A DNA stretch of 64,000 nucleotides from Hoeflea_A sp965249925 (GTDB lineage Bacteria > Pseudomonadota > Alphaproteobacteria > Rhizobiales > Rhizobiaceae): NCBI GenBank assembly GCA_965249925.1, contig OZ252260.1:7378001-7442000 (forward strand), in the 5' to 3' direction. The position numbers and the translations under genes are program-made. Position 1 is the first letter of the stretch; the number at the start of each line of letters is the position of its first letter. Below, piece after piece: positions 1-8,914 of the stretch. A model generated the notes under the pieces. That model was given only the letters and a program-made list of their open reading frames with translations, was not told the DNA's origin and made no database searches.

Positions 1-755
1 TCCTGGTTCGGAAACACCCAGCCGATGATGTCAATGCTGTCAGAGACGCCATCGACCGGTTTACGGATCGCACGGGCGAAATAGTACGTGTTCGACATCG
101 CGATGTCGCACTCGCCCGAGACGATTCCCCTCAACTGATCGGTGTCACCGCCCTGTGGGGAGCGGGCGAAATTGCCGACCACGGCATCCGCCCAACCTTT
201 CACAGCGTCTGCACCAAGGTGCTCGATCAAAGCAGCCATAATCGTTTGGGTATAGACGTTCGACGAGGATCGAATGCAGATCTGGCCCTTGTACTTCGGA
301 TCGGCCAGATCCTGGTATGTCAGCGGTGGGTCGGTCACATCGTTCTTGTCATAGAACAGAATGCGGGCGCGCTGCGAAAAGCCGAACCACTGATTGTCAT
401 CATCCCGCAGGTAGGACGGGATGCGCGCTTCCAGGACGCTCGACTCGATCGGTTGCAGAACCCCGGCTTCCTTGGCCCGCTCGAGGCGGGAGGTATCCAC
501 TGTCAACAGCACATCGGCCGGACTGTTGCTGCCTTCGGCGCTCATGCGCGCGATCAGCTCGTCGGCGTTGCCCTCAATGCGGTTGATTTTGATCCCCGTC
601 AGCTCTTCGAAATCCGAGTACAGGCGTTCGTCCGTGTCGTAGTGGCGCGATGAGTAAAGATTCACTTCGCCATTCGCAAAAACAAACGGAGTCGAAGCCA
701 GCAACATGGCTCCAGCGAGACCCGCTCGGGCGAACTTTGTGTGGACTGGCGACAT
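1..755 (-). CDS. Iron(III) ABC transporter substrate-binding protein, truncated by window edge
   Basis: This is the periplasmic binding protein of a ferric-iron ABC importer (FutA/AfuA type). The gene starts at 755 and runs off the left edge, so about 250 N-terminal residues are visible. An AAGGAG ribosome site lies six bases before the ATG. A signal peptide ends near ANGEVNLYSSRHYDTDERLY, the conserved opening of this family. Later family-like segments include GIKINRIEGNADELI, SPADVLLTVDTSRL and ARSPQGGDTDQLR. The permease and ATPase genes are presumably beyond the edge. A TGA-N9-TCA iron box lies about 80 bases upstream. Substrate is inferred from the family. Confidence 0.9.
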   Translation of the reverse strand, partial: MSPVHTKFARAGLAGAMLLASTPFVFANGEVNLYSSRHYDTDERLYSDFEELTGIKINRIEGNADELIARMSAEGSNSPADVLLTVDTSRLERAKEAGVLQPIESSVLEARIPSYLRDDDNQWFGFSQRARILFYDKNDVTDPPLTYQDLADPKYKGQICIRSSSNVYTQTIMAALIEHLGADAVKGWADAVVGNFARSPQGGDTDQLRGIVSGECDIAMSNTYYFARAIRKPVDGVSDSIDIIGWVFPNQ

Positions 756-835
756 CGAAGGCTCCTTCTTTCCGGGCAAATAATTCATGACTACGATACT
801 CAACTATCATTGCCTCAGCTGTGGTCAAGTTATTT

Positions 836-852
836 TTGACAATTTTGGTCAA
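836..852 (-). promoter_or_regulatory. Candidate iron-responsive box (TGA-N9-TCA)
   Basis: The bases read TTGACAATTTTGGTCAA, an inverted repeat matching TGA-N9-TCA, the iron-rhodo-box consensus described for RirA-type iron repressors in rhizobia. It lies 82-97 bases before the start of the iron-binding protein gene, where an operator would be expected. A further GGTCAAG half-like element sits just beside it at 823-829. Repression under iron-replete conditions is inferred. Confidence 0.5.
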
Positions 853-1093
853 GATTCATGGCAACGTCCTGCCGATGGCATGAAATCCAGCGATCAGAAC
901 CGCTATATGGTGGTGGCTGGAACCCGGTGCCTCGCTCGGCGTTCGATCGAACGGGGTCGCCGATTTGCACGAATGTGTGGACGAATAGGCGCTCACCTGG
1001 CACCTGCAGGGCTTCGTTCCGTGGCTCAAAAGCCGGACGGTCGAGACCATGCGTCGGTAGCGCGGATACGGTAGGTCGGGGATTGTTGCCGGC

Positions 1094-1885
1094 TCAGTTT
1101 TCCGCCTGTTCCGGCACGGCCGTCGTGCCGGCGAGCAGCCCGCCGTCGATGGTCACCTCGGCACCGGTCATATAGGCCGCTTCGTCGGATGCCAGCATAA
1201 CGCAGACGGAAGCCACCTCATCCACCGTTCCGAACCGTCGCATCGGGGTATCGGCGACGATCGCATCCATACGCGTCTGGCGATCCGGCCCCTGCCCCAG
1301 CATTGGTTCCCACATTGAGGTCAGAATGGCCGCCGGGTGAATTGAATTGCAGCGGATCGCCAATCCCTCCTGCGCGCAGTAGAGCGCCACCGTTTTGCTA
1401 TGGTTGCGCACGGCGGCCTTGGAGGATGCATAGGCTGCCGCGCCGGGGATGCCGACCAGTCCGGAACGCGACGATATGTTGATGATCGCGCCTTTTCCTT
1501 TGCTGCGCATGGCGCGAATGGCATAGCGGCAGCCCAGAAACGTCCCATCCAGATTGACACGATGCACGCTGTGCCAATCCTCGAGGCTGGCATGTTCCGG
1601 ATCGTGCGCCACGACGCCGTCTTCGAAGCCGGTGACGCCGGCATTGTTCACGACCACGTCGATTCTAGGGTAGGCCTTGGCAAAGGCCGTCCAATGGTCT
1701 TCGCGTCCGACGTCGAGTTCGCAGGCGCTCGCCTGGATTGCGTTGGCAACCCGCCGCGCCGCCGGCAGATCCTTGTCGGTGACAATGACCACCCCACCCT
1801 CGGCTGCGAATTGCCGCGCGATCGCCGCTCCGATCCCGCGGCCGGCACCGGTGACCAGGCAAAGCTTGTTTTCAAGACGTTTCAT
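1094..1885 (-). CDS. Short-chain dehydrogenase/reductase (SDR)
   Basis: A 263-residue classical SDR oxidoreductase using NAD(P)H. Visible signatures are the cofactor motif TGAGRGIG at residues 13-20, NNAG at 80-83, a catalytic Ser in ISSRSG near 138-139, and YxxxK at Tyr152/Lys156. The C-terminus has the usual MTGAEVTIDGG segment. An acidic residue after beta-2 (TDKDL) suggests NAD preference. The substrate cannot be read from the sequence. It stands between the iron-binding protein gene and an MBL-fold hydrolase, all on the same strand but with gaps of about 95 to 340 bases, so an operon is not evident. Confidence 0.9.
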   Translation of the reverse strand: MKRLENKLCLVTGAGRGIGAAIARQFAAEGGVVIVTDKDLPAARRVANAIQASACELDVGREDHWTAFAKAYPRIDVVVNNAGVTGFEDGVVAHDPEHASLEDWHSVHRVNLDGTFLGCRYAIRAMRSKGKGAIINISSRSGLVGIPGAAAYASSKAAVRNHSKTVALYCAQEGLAIRCNSIHPAAILTSMWEPMLGQGPDRQTRMDAIVADTPMRRFGTVDEVASVCVMLASDEAAYMTGAEVTIDGGLLAGTTAVPEQAEN

Positions 1886-1980
1886 GCTTGGTCCTCGTCA
1901 TCAGGAGGGATTACCAAGGCAGTGGGTTCGAATTGCCGAACCCGTACCCTCGCGCGGCATCGAATACCAGGTGGCCGGCT

Positions 1981-2865
1981 TCACTGACCTATGAATTCCG
2001 GCCGAAACGACCCGTCCGAACTCTTCACCCGGCAGATGCCGGTGCCCCGAAAATGTGTGGGCACCAGGATATCATCGCCGTTGGCAAGTTCTTCCAGCAG
2101 GCGCCGCCGGGTAATTGTGGCCTGTGCCTTGTCGGTGCAGAAGGCTGTGCTGAGATCGGGCAGCAGCATCTGAATTGGCGAGTGGATGACGTCGCCACAG
2201 AGAATGGCACGCTTTTCGCCGCGCACCGCATTGATCGACATGTGACCCGGTGTGTGGCCAGGGCTGCGCCGTAGGGTCAGCCCCTGTGTCACCTCATATC
2301 CGTCCTCGACCAGGTCGAGAAGACCCGCTTCATGCACAGGCAGGACGCTGTCCTTGAAGGGCGCATGGCGGGGATCCCGCTCGTCGTCTGCCGCCGCGAC
2401 CGCCGCCTGCCAATGCTCGAATTCAGCCCGGCCGGCCAATGTGCGGGCTCTGGTGAAGGTTGGCACCCAGCGGCCGTCCCGCAGCTGCGTGTTCCACCCG
2501 ACGTGATCGGCGTGAAAATGCGTGCAGCAGACAAAGTCAATATCGTCCGGAGCCACCCCTTGCGCCGCCAGCCTTTGCAGCAGCACACCGCCGCTCCTCT
2601 GGTTCCAGTCGTCCCGCAGCGGCCGGTCCTTGTGGTCACCGACGCACGCGTCGACCAACACGGTCAGGCCGTCGACCCTGAGCAGCCAGGACCGCACAAC
2701 CAACCGTATCGTGTCCGCCAGCAAAAACTGCGGCTCCAGCCAGTGGCAATGCTGTTCAAGTTCCCGCAGATCGAGATCGGGAAAGATCACCGAGGCCGGG
2801 ATCTCGAACGGATCAATTTCGGCAATCGGCAGAATTTCCAGGTCGCCGAGGAGAAAGCCTGTCAT
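1981..2865 (-). CDS. MBL-fold metallo-hydrolase
   Basis: A 294-residue metallo-beta-lactamase-fold hydrolase. The zinc motif HxHxDH is at residues 116-121 (THFHADH). Further ligands are likely His204 (SPGHTPGH) and Asp225 (CGDVIH), enough for a two-metal site. The layout resembles AHL lactonase-like and related lactone or thioester hydrolases, but the substrate cannot be assigned. The frame is open up to 2985. The ATG at 2865 (MTGFLLGDLEILPIAEID) is preferred because family-like sequence begins there and the 40 residues upstream look like non-coding DNA. Its ribosome site is weak. Confidence 0.85.
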   Translation of the reverse strand: MTGFLLGDLEILPIAEIDPFEIPASVIFPDLDLRELEQHCHWLEPQFLLADTIRLVVRSWLLRVDGLTVLVDACVGDHKDRPLRDDWNQRSGGVLLQRLAAQGVAPDDIDFVCCTHFHADHVGWNTQLRDGRWVPTFTRARTLAGRAEFEHWQAAVAAADDERDPRHAPFKDSVLPVHEAGLLDLVEDGYEVTQGLTLRRSPGHTPGHMSINAVRGEKRAILCGDVIHSPIQMLLPDLSTAFCTDKAQATITRRRLLEELANGDDILVPTHFRGTGICRVKSSDGSFRPEFIGQ

Positions 2866-3192
2866 GTCTTTACGTCTCACAACACGGCTCGTCTGTCGAG
2901 TGTCCACCGGGTCAACGAAAACGCAGGCACGATTCATGAGCATCCACACGTAACTTCGGGAGTCGGATGCGTTGATCCCGGTCAATGACAGTCTGCCGGC
3001 AATCCCGGATTTTGATCGGGGTGTCTTTTCGCCACGAGACTTATGCAGCCCATTCCAGATGAGCGCATTCGAAAAGGAAATCAGGACAGAGGCGGCCTTA
3101 CCACCGGCAGCGAGCCGAGCGATGTATCGAAGGTTTTCGGGACGGATAAGGTGAAGGAAACAGGTTCAGAGAGCGAAGCGCAGGACGATAAT

Positions 3193-4080
3193 ATGTCGAT
3201 TAAAAAAATACTCGTACCCCTGAGCGGTCAATACAATCCGGATGATCCCGAAGCGCTCGAAAAGCCTGCATTAGAGACTGGTTTTACCCTGGGCCAGCGC
3301 TTCAAAGCGCATGTTGAGGTCTTTTGTATCGCGGCGGATGTGCCTACTACACAGTTCGAATTGGCTGACTGGTTGCCGGGTTCTTCCGTCAATATGCTCA
3401 TAGACATGATCGAGAAGGAATCGCTTGAACGCCGTTCACGGGCTATTTCCATGTTCGACAAAATTGCGGACCGGCTTTCTGCGCCTCGGATCTCCCGGCC
3501 TGACCCCGAAGCAGGCTTCTGCGTCAACTTTTTGGAGAAAGTCGGTGAAGTCGCCGGCCTGCTGTCTCACCGCGGCCGCCTCACCGATCTGATCGTGGTC
3601 GCGTGCGCCCCGCTTCAACAGCACGGTGGCATACCGCCGATGCTGGAAGTTGCACTGCGTGAGACTGGCAGACCGGTTTTTGTTTCTCCCCCAACGGCCT
3701 CACCGGCGTTCGGGAAGAAAATCGCGATCGCCTGGAACGGGAGCGCCGAGGCGGCGCGCGCGGTGGGATTGGCCATGGACTTCCTGAGACTGGCGCATGA
3801 CGTTGTCATAATCTCTGTGAAAGAGAATGACCAAACCGAGCCTAGCGGTGACAGTCTGGCGGAGTATCTGCAATGGCAGGGTGTTCGATCGCAGCCGGTA
3901 TCTCTGGACGACAGCGGCAATTCCACCGGAGGAACTCTCTTGCAAAAGGTCGAGGAAGTGGGGGCTGATATGTTGGTCATGGGAGCCTATACCCGTGATC
4001 GCGTTCGGCGCGTGATCTTCGGCGGCGTGACCGGTGAAGTCCTGAACCGCATGACTGTCCCGGTTCTGATGGTCGATTAA
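3193..4080 (+). CDS. Tandem-domain universal stress protein
   Basis: A 295-residue UspA-superfamily protein with two stress domains. The first begins MSIKKILVPLSG; the second begins near residue 175 with KKIAIAWNGSAEAARA and ends with LVMGAYTRDRVRRVIFGGVT. That last stretch corresponds to the nucleotide-binding G-x2-G-x9-G(S/T) motif, but the second Gly is replaced (GAYT), so ATP binding is uncertain. The frame is open from 3043, but the ATG at 3193 is chosen because domain homology starts there and an AGGA lies eight bases upstream. Likely a cytoplasmic stress-response protein. Monocistronic. Confidence 0.85.
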   Translation: MSIKKILVPLSGQYNPDDPEALEKPALETGFTLGQRFKAHVEVFCIAADVPTTQFELADWLPGSSVNMLIDMIEKESLERRSRAISMFDKIADRLSAPRISRPDPEAGFCVNFLEKVGEVAGLLSHRGRLTDLIVVACAPLQQHGGIPPMLEVALRETGRPVFVSPPTASPAFGKKIAIAWNGSAEAARAVGLAMDFLRLAHDVVIISVKENDQTEPSGDSLAEYLQWQGVRSQPVSLDDSGNSTGGTLLQKVEEVGADMLVMGAYTRDRVRRVIFGGVTGEVLNRMTVPVLMVD

Positions 4081-4343
4081 CACCGGGGTGGAAGCCCCTA
4101 CCCATCGTCACTTGGCTGGTTTCGGTCGGTCTCACGCCATGCATCGGCGACCAACAATCGACCGCGGCACGCTCTCATTCCACCCAAGCCTCCCATCGTG
4201 TTACGGCGGCAGTATGCCGGGTGGAGGCAGTTCGAAAGCTTCAAACTCTGTTACCCACATTGAAAAATAGTCACTCAAATATTGCAGAATCCATTTAAGC
4301 TACTTGGCTGTATTGCCTCAAAATTGATTGGAAGGACAACGTA

Positions 4344-4805
4344 ATGATCAAGCCCCTGAGAATTTGCCTCCGTCTGCCGCTCGCCGGTTTGTTTGCCGTC
4401 TGGTCGTTCGCCGGCTTCGCCCAGGACATGCCCAATCTCGTCGGCACCTGGACCAGCCAGTACCGTGCCGCCGTCCACGACGATGGCAAGTTTGAGATCG
4501 GTGAAGAAACCACGGCTTTGGTGATCGAGAGCCAGGATGGTGAGTTTTTCGTCGGCGCCGCGATATGGGAGATGGACGAAGACTTTACCGGGACGTCCGA
4601 CATCGGCGATCAGGAAGTCGTCGGCGGCCGCGATGGATTCATCGGTGTGATCGGCCTCGACGGCGAGGAGATCACCATGGCTGAGGTTGAGGACTCCGGA
4701 TTCTACCGCGGCCGTCTGTTGGATGAGAACCGGATGATGCTGACCTACGTCGAGGCCGATGTCGGCGACGCCGTCCTGCTGCGCACCATATTCACCCGGC
4801 AGTGA
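4344..4805 (+). CDS. Small secreted protein of unknown function
   Basis: A 153-residue protein with a convincing signal peptide (cleavage likely after AGFAQ, about residue 27), so the mature chain of about 125 residues is periplasmic or secreted. AAGGACAACGTA precedes the ATG. The mature part begins PNLVGTWTSQYRAA and is acidic, with regular beta-like alternation (FFVGAAIWEMDEDF, GFYRGRLLDENRMMLTYVEAD). The opening LVGTW resembles small lipocalin-like or beta-sandwich proteins. I do not recognise a named family. It converges on the M19 dipeptidase gene with a 43-base gap. Confidence 0.75.
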   Translation: MIKPLRICLRLPLAGLFAVWSFAGFAQDMPNLVGTWTSQYRAAVHDDGKFEIGEETTALVIESQDGEFFVGAAIWEMDEDFTGTSDIGDQEVVGGRDGFIGVIGLDGEEITMAEVEDSGFYRGRLLDENRMMLTYVEADVGDAVLLRTIFTRQ

Positions 4806-4848
4806 GGTTCCGGGGTGCACAACCCGCACCCATCGAAGCGGTGAACAT

Positions 4849-6093
4849 CTATTGAGTCGCGGCGGACGCCGCGGCTTCCACCTGGCGCATGACGCGCAAT
4901 AGATTGCCGCCCCAGATCTTCGCAATATCCTCTTCCGTGTAGCCGCGTTCGAGCAACGCCGCGGTGACGTTAGGGGAATCGGCGGCGTTGTCCCAACCGT
5001 ACACTCCCCCGCCTCCGTCGAAGTCGCCGGACAGGCCCACATGGTCGATGCCGACGACCTTCACCGCATGGTCCAGGTGATCCAGGAACTGAGCGAGCGT
5101 GACGTCGTCGTAGGTTTCACGGATGCGGGCCCGCTCGCGACGGTACTCGGAGAGCGTTTCCGGCGAGGCGGCGCGAAAATCGACGCCGGTGTGTAGACCG
5201 AGACGGTCGCGCAGGACCCGTGTGGCGGCAACGATCCGCGGGTCGAGCGGCGCCAGATAGGACCGGAAAGCGGTAATCTGGGCGACGCCGCCACTGTCGC
5301 GGATCGCCAGCAGCTGGTCGTCGGTGAGACCGCGCGGGTTTTTGTGCACCGCCGCCACGGTCGAGTGCGAGGCGATGACCGGAGCGCGGGAAGCGGCGAT
5401 GGCGTCGGCGACCGTCTTCGCACCGACATGGCTGACGTCGACCATGATGCCGTGGTCGTTGAGTTCGGAGATCAGCGCCCGGCCGAGATCGGTGAGGCCC
5501 GGGTCCTCGCCATCGCCGCGGCCGGTCAGCGGATTGGAAGAGCCGCCGAACTGGTTGTGGCCAAAGTGGGTGATCGAAGCGTAGCGCGCGCCGCGCGCGG
5601 CCCACCGTGCCACCGCCTCGGCCACCGCTTCGGGCGTGGTGCCGAGCGGATAGCTGTTCTCGATACCGATGAGAGCAACGAGTTTGCCTTCCCGGTTGAG
5701 CCCCTCGACCTCGTCCGCCGAGGTCGCCAGGCCAATCCTGTCGCGGTTCGCCCGCAGCATGCGCAGAATCCCGCGATAGCCCTCCTCCGCCATTTCGACT
5801 GCGTCGGCGTAACCTTCCTCCGTCAGCGGCCCCTGCGGCGTGTAGACGATGAAGAAACCGGCATCGAGGCCGCCGATCAGCATCGACGGCAGATCGACCT
5901 GCGCGTCGTTGAGGACGCCGGGATCCAACCGGCTGGTGCCGTAACCGGTACCGATATCGATATGGCTGTCGATGGTTAATTGGCGATCGTGCAGCGCCAG
6001 GGCGTCCGCATCGCTAAGGGCGTCCTGGGCCAGCGCATATGTCGCGCACAGCAGGAAGATCGGCAGGGCGGCAAAGCGGAATGCGGGTTGCAT
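4849..6093 (-). CDS. Secreted membrane dipeptidase (peptidase M19)
   Basis: A 414-residue zinc dipeptidase of the renal dipeptidase family. A signal peptide ends at ATYALAQD (about residue 23), so it acts in the periplasm. The metal-binding HxD is in IDSHIDIG (about residues 41-48). Further metal-site segments are IGIENSY, ASITHFGHNQF, MVDVSHVGAKT, VIASHST and VGIDHVGLSGDFDGGG. Family members cleave dipeptides, including those with D-residues, and sometimes beta-lactams. GGAGATAGCCC precedes the ATG with good spacing. The length is normal and the gene appears intact. It stands alone. Confidence 0.92.
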   Translation of the reverse strand: MQPAFRFAALPIFLLCATYALAQDALSDADALALHDRQLTIDSHIDIGTGYGTSRLDPGVLNDAQVDLPSMLIGGLDAGFFIVYTPQGPLTEEGYADAVEMAEEGYRGILRMLRANRDRIGLATSADEVEGLNREGKLVALIGIENSYPLGTTPEAVAEAVARWAARGARYASITHFGHNQFGGSSNPLTGRGDGEDPGLTDLGRALISELNDHGIMVDVSHVGAKTVADAIAASRAPVIASHSTVAAVHKNPRGLTDDQLLAIRDSGGVAQITAFRSYLAPLDPRIVAATRVLRDRLGLHTGVDFRAASPETLSEYRRERARIRETYDDVTLAQFLDHLDHAVKVVGIDHVGLSGDFDGGGGVYGWDNAADSPNVTAALLERGYTEEDIAKIWGGNLLRVMRQVEAAASAATQ

Positions 6094-6341
6094 GGGCTAT
6101 CTCCGATGTCGGTGCTGCTGCTTGCTTAGAGGTGAGCCCGCGTCGACCCACCGGTCAAGTGGACATTGCGCCTTAACGTAATGCAAGAGGTTTTCCGGAT
6201 TGAGAAACCCGGGATAGGGATGACTTTATTCTGCAGCAAAGTCCGCTTTGATGAGTTCGTCGGCGAATCCAATACCGAACGCCGCCACGAGGGCTCAGGA
6301 ACAATCTGTTACCTATGTCTTCGGAACGGACCTGAAATCAT

Positions 6342-6417
<76 letters not shown>

Positions 6418-6449
6418 AACAAACTGAATAAAGCGGCTTTTTTGAATTG

Positions 6450-6465
6450 GACTGAGTTCTCAGTC
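6450..6465. repeat. Short inverted repeat upstream of tRNA-Lys
   Basis: GACTGAG-TT-CTCAGTC is a perfect 7-bp inverted repeat with a two-base centre, 33 bases upstream of the tRNA 5' end. It has no T-tract in the direction of transcription of either neighbour, so it does not look like a terminator. It could be an operator or chance. Confidence 0.3.
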
Positions 6466-6638
6466 ACTATTTGGTCGCTTTCATCCGCGTAGGCGTCCGA
6501 GGACGGTGGCAGGTAGCACAGACCAAACTGCATTTCAATATCTCTCCCTTGTGCTTGATGATGCTTGCTTTCCTAAACCGAAATGCGGTGTACCTCAGGA
6601 AGTCCAGTTTTCTCAGACAGCAGCGCACCCTTTTCTAC

Positions 6639-7448
6639 CTATCTGGCCACGGGTCGAAAACTTTTTCGCAAGATCGGCAGTTTCAAAGTTGTGCCAATGG
6701 TTTGATCAAAGAGCCGGCCGGGCCGATTGCCGGCGAGGTCTTCAAGCTGGTCGTCAACGGACAAATAATAGTCTACCCCGGCCCAGGGCGCACGCGGATG
6801 GAATGTCCAGATCGATTCCGCCTCTGCAAGTTCGATGTGTCCCGGCAGAGCCGCACCTTCTGCATCCCGAACCCGGATGCGATAGGCCATCGAGAGGTGA
6901 TCATGGCTGTTGCCGAGCCGAACGATGACTGGATCTGTCGACCCTACTGCCGGCGCTTCAATCTGCCATTCGCCCGGATCGGGTGGATCGAAATCGGCCG
7001 GCCCCACCGCGAATACATGGGAAAACGCCTCCGCCAGGGCGCAACCTTTGGCGTCTTTGATCTGCCGGTCGAGCGACAGCTCGTATGTTTCTCCGGCTGT
7101 GAGCGCCCGACCGAGGGCCTCATGGGCGTCAAGCCCGGTTTTGACGCGGCCCGGATCGAAAAGGACCGTGAGGCGCGTGCGGTTCGGCGACCAGAGATCG
7201 AAGCGGTTAGAAAGAAAAGCGCCTTCGATCACCACGCCATCCGCTCTTTTTAGTGTCAGATACGGAAGAACGTCGGCGTCGCTCATCGGCGCCGAGAAAT
7301 AGAGGTAAAAGCGAAGCATATTCTCCGGCACCAGGGGCGCGGAGGGATAGACTGCATCTACCGCGGATTTCCCGGCGCTGGTGCAGGCCAGAACCGGCGG
7401 ACCGCCGAGCACAACGGCGGCCGCAAGAACAAAGGTCCTCAGGCTCAT
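6639..7448 (-). CDS. Secreted SbsA Ig-like domain protein
   Basis: A 269-residue exported protein. The signal peptide ends at GGPPVLAC, so the Cys at about residue 22 could make it a lipoprotein, although the lipobox is imperfect. Residues 35-110 (ENMLRFYLYFSAPM, DVLPYLTLKRADG, SPNRTRLTVLFDPGRVKTGL) match the SbsA-type Ig-like domain pattern. The second half (WTFHPRAPWAGVDYYLSVDDQLEDLAGN) looks like a second copy of the same fold. Such domains act in binding or surface display. Its start is nine bases after the stop of the propeller-like gene, so the two are almost certainly co-transcribed, with this one second. The function is unknown. Confidence 0.75.
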   Translation of the reverse strand: MSLRTFVLAAAVVLGGPPVLACTSAGKSAVDAVYPSAPLVPENMLRFYLYFSAPMSDADVLPYLTLKRADGVVIEGAFLSNRFDLWSPNRTRLTVLFDPGRVKTGLDAHEALGRALTAGETYELSLDRQIKDAKGCALAEAFSHVFAVGPADFDPPDPGEWQIEAPAVGSTDPVIVRLGNSHDHLSMAYRIRVRDAEGAALPGHIELAEAESIWTFHPRAPWAGVDYYLSVDDQLEDLAGNRPGRLFDQTIGTTLKLPILRKSFRPVAR

Positions 7449-7457
7449 ATCGTTGCG

Positions 7458-8708
7458 CTAGCGGGCTAGGTCCGGAAAGCCCTCGTCGGCTTTCAGCAGA
7501 TTTTGGAACATGCGGGTCTGCTCGGCAAACTGGCTATCCGCGTATTCGTAGTCGGGAAAATTGTACTCGCTGACGAACTCGCTCAGACGGAGATAGACAC
7601 CCTTCCGGAATGACACGAGGTCCATCGCGCCGGTATCCAGGTTGCGCCGCAGTGTCAGCAAAAACTGCGCATCCTGATCAGCGGCCTGAAAAACCCCGGA
7701 CAGGGGGATCGGCGTGGTTTCAACGCCTGCCGTGTCGCCAAGACGGCTGATCGGTTGCACGAGTCCCGGCGCCAAAGCGGCTGTCTCGAGCGCAGGCAGC
7801 GTGATCAAGTCGGCATCCATTTCCCGGTTAATAATCAAAACCATGGGCTGCGCGTTGCCCTGCGGATCGAAGACCGTGAAGTTCAGCACCTCGAGCGGCG
7901 TATTGCCATAACCGAGTTCTGCGACCGTCTTGCCCGTTATGTTCGACCCGTCGGCCAGGTCTGCGACCGGAATAGTCACGAGCGGCGTGCAGGTATAGGC
8001 CGCGACAACAGTCGGAGTGCCGGCAAGATCGACAATGCTCATGGCCCGGATCGGGGCACGCGTTTCGGTTTGGCCATGCGCGGCATGATAGATTTCGATC
8101 CCGGTCGATGCCGCGCTATCGGCGAAGGGATAGGGTACGCGGCGCAAGGTCGAGGCGAACTCACCGGTCGACAGACCGGAGATGAAGAGCTGTCCGTCGG
8201 CGAAGTCGAGATCAGTCACGGTAAACGTCGCTGCGGGGATGTCGCGCCAGAATGTGACTCCATCATCCGGGGCATCGCTAATCTCGAACGTCGTCGATGG
8301 CAGGGCCGCGAGATCCAGTGCCGACACCGCTCCGTCTCGCGTGATCTTCACGACAACGGGTTCAGTGGCGCTATCGATCGTCACCGTCGCGGAAACATAG
8401 GCATCCCGTGTGACCGGGTGCACCTGAAGGTCATGATACTTGATCCCACGGAAATCGGCACCAAGCGCGCCGGCAATCGTCGCATCAACGTCAAGGAGGT
8501 TGTAGGGCAAAGCCGCTTCCGGTGCTGAACCAACGTCCGGTAGGGTATATGCGTGGATCTTGCCGCCCATGGAATCGGAGACGAACAGAGTATTCGCATC
8601 GGCGAACTCCAGGACCGTCGCCGACATCGGGGCGTCGGCGAAGCTTGTACTCGCGGTCAGGAAAATCCCTGAGACAGCAAGAAGTGTGCGGTGTGTCGCG
8701 TATCGCAT
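7458..8708 (-). CDS. Secreted beta-propeller-like protein of unknown function
   Basis: A 416-residue exported protein. The ATG at 8708 (MRYATHRTLLAVSG) is chosen over the longer frame from 8801 because it starts a normal signal peptide (cleavage after STSFA) and has AGGA seven bases upstream. Repeated blade-like segments suggest a WD/YVTN-type beta-propeller: TVLEFADANTLFVSDSMGGKIHAYTLP, KYHDLQVHPVTRDAYVS, TVTDLDFADGQLFISGLSTGE. No catalytic motif is evident. A single Cys is visible (AYTCTPL). It is the first gene of a pair with the SbsA-like protein downstream. Possibly a periplasmic binding or metabolite-sensing protein; this is inference. Confidence 0.7.
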   Translation of the reverse strand: MRYATHRTLLAVSGIFLTASTSFADAPMSATVLEFADANTLFVSDSMGGKIHAYTLPDVGSAPEAALPYNLLDVDATIAGALGADFRGIKYHDLQVHPVTRDAYVSATVTIDSATEPVVVKITRDGAVSALDLAALPSTTFEISDAPDDGVTFWRDIPAATFTVTDLDFADGQLFISGLSTGEFASTLRRVPYPFADSAASTGIEIYHAAHGQTETRAPIRAMSIVDLAGTPTVVAAYTCTPLVTIPVADLADGSNITGKTVAELGYGNTPLEVLNFTVFDPQGNAQPMVLIINREMDADLITLPALETAALAPGLVQPISRLGDTAGVETTPIPLSGVFQAADQDAQFLLTLRRNLDTGAMDLVSFRKGVYLRLSEFVSEYNFPDYEYADSQFAEQTRMFQNLLKADEGFPDLAR

Positions 8709-8914
8709 GAAACTGTCCTTTCGGTTGAGTGTCGAGGGGTTGTGAGGCTGAACCTGCCGCCCCAAATTGCTCTGGTAGTTGGACGCAGACAGATCGCGCA
8801 CGTTGGTGACGAAGGTGATCCGGCATCCGGATGTTGCGTCGCCAGGGTTGCATCCCCGTGTCTTGGATCTAGTGCAAATAACGGCGGCGCGTTCTCTCGG
8901 CTGCGGAAAACCTG

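Noticed and set aside
852..1093. Possible small gene in the gap between the iron-binding protein and SDR genes
   Set aside because: Short frames exist on both strands but none has a ribosome site or recognisable sequence.
4081..4343. Possible gene or RNA after the universal stress protein
   Set aside because: GGGG-TGGAAG-CCCC at 4085-4098 could form a short hairpin but has no T-tract, and no coding frame is convincing.
6450..6465. Inverted repeat as a tRNA terminator
   Set aside because: It lies upstream of the tRNA in its direction of transcription and is not followed by a T-tract.
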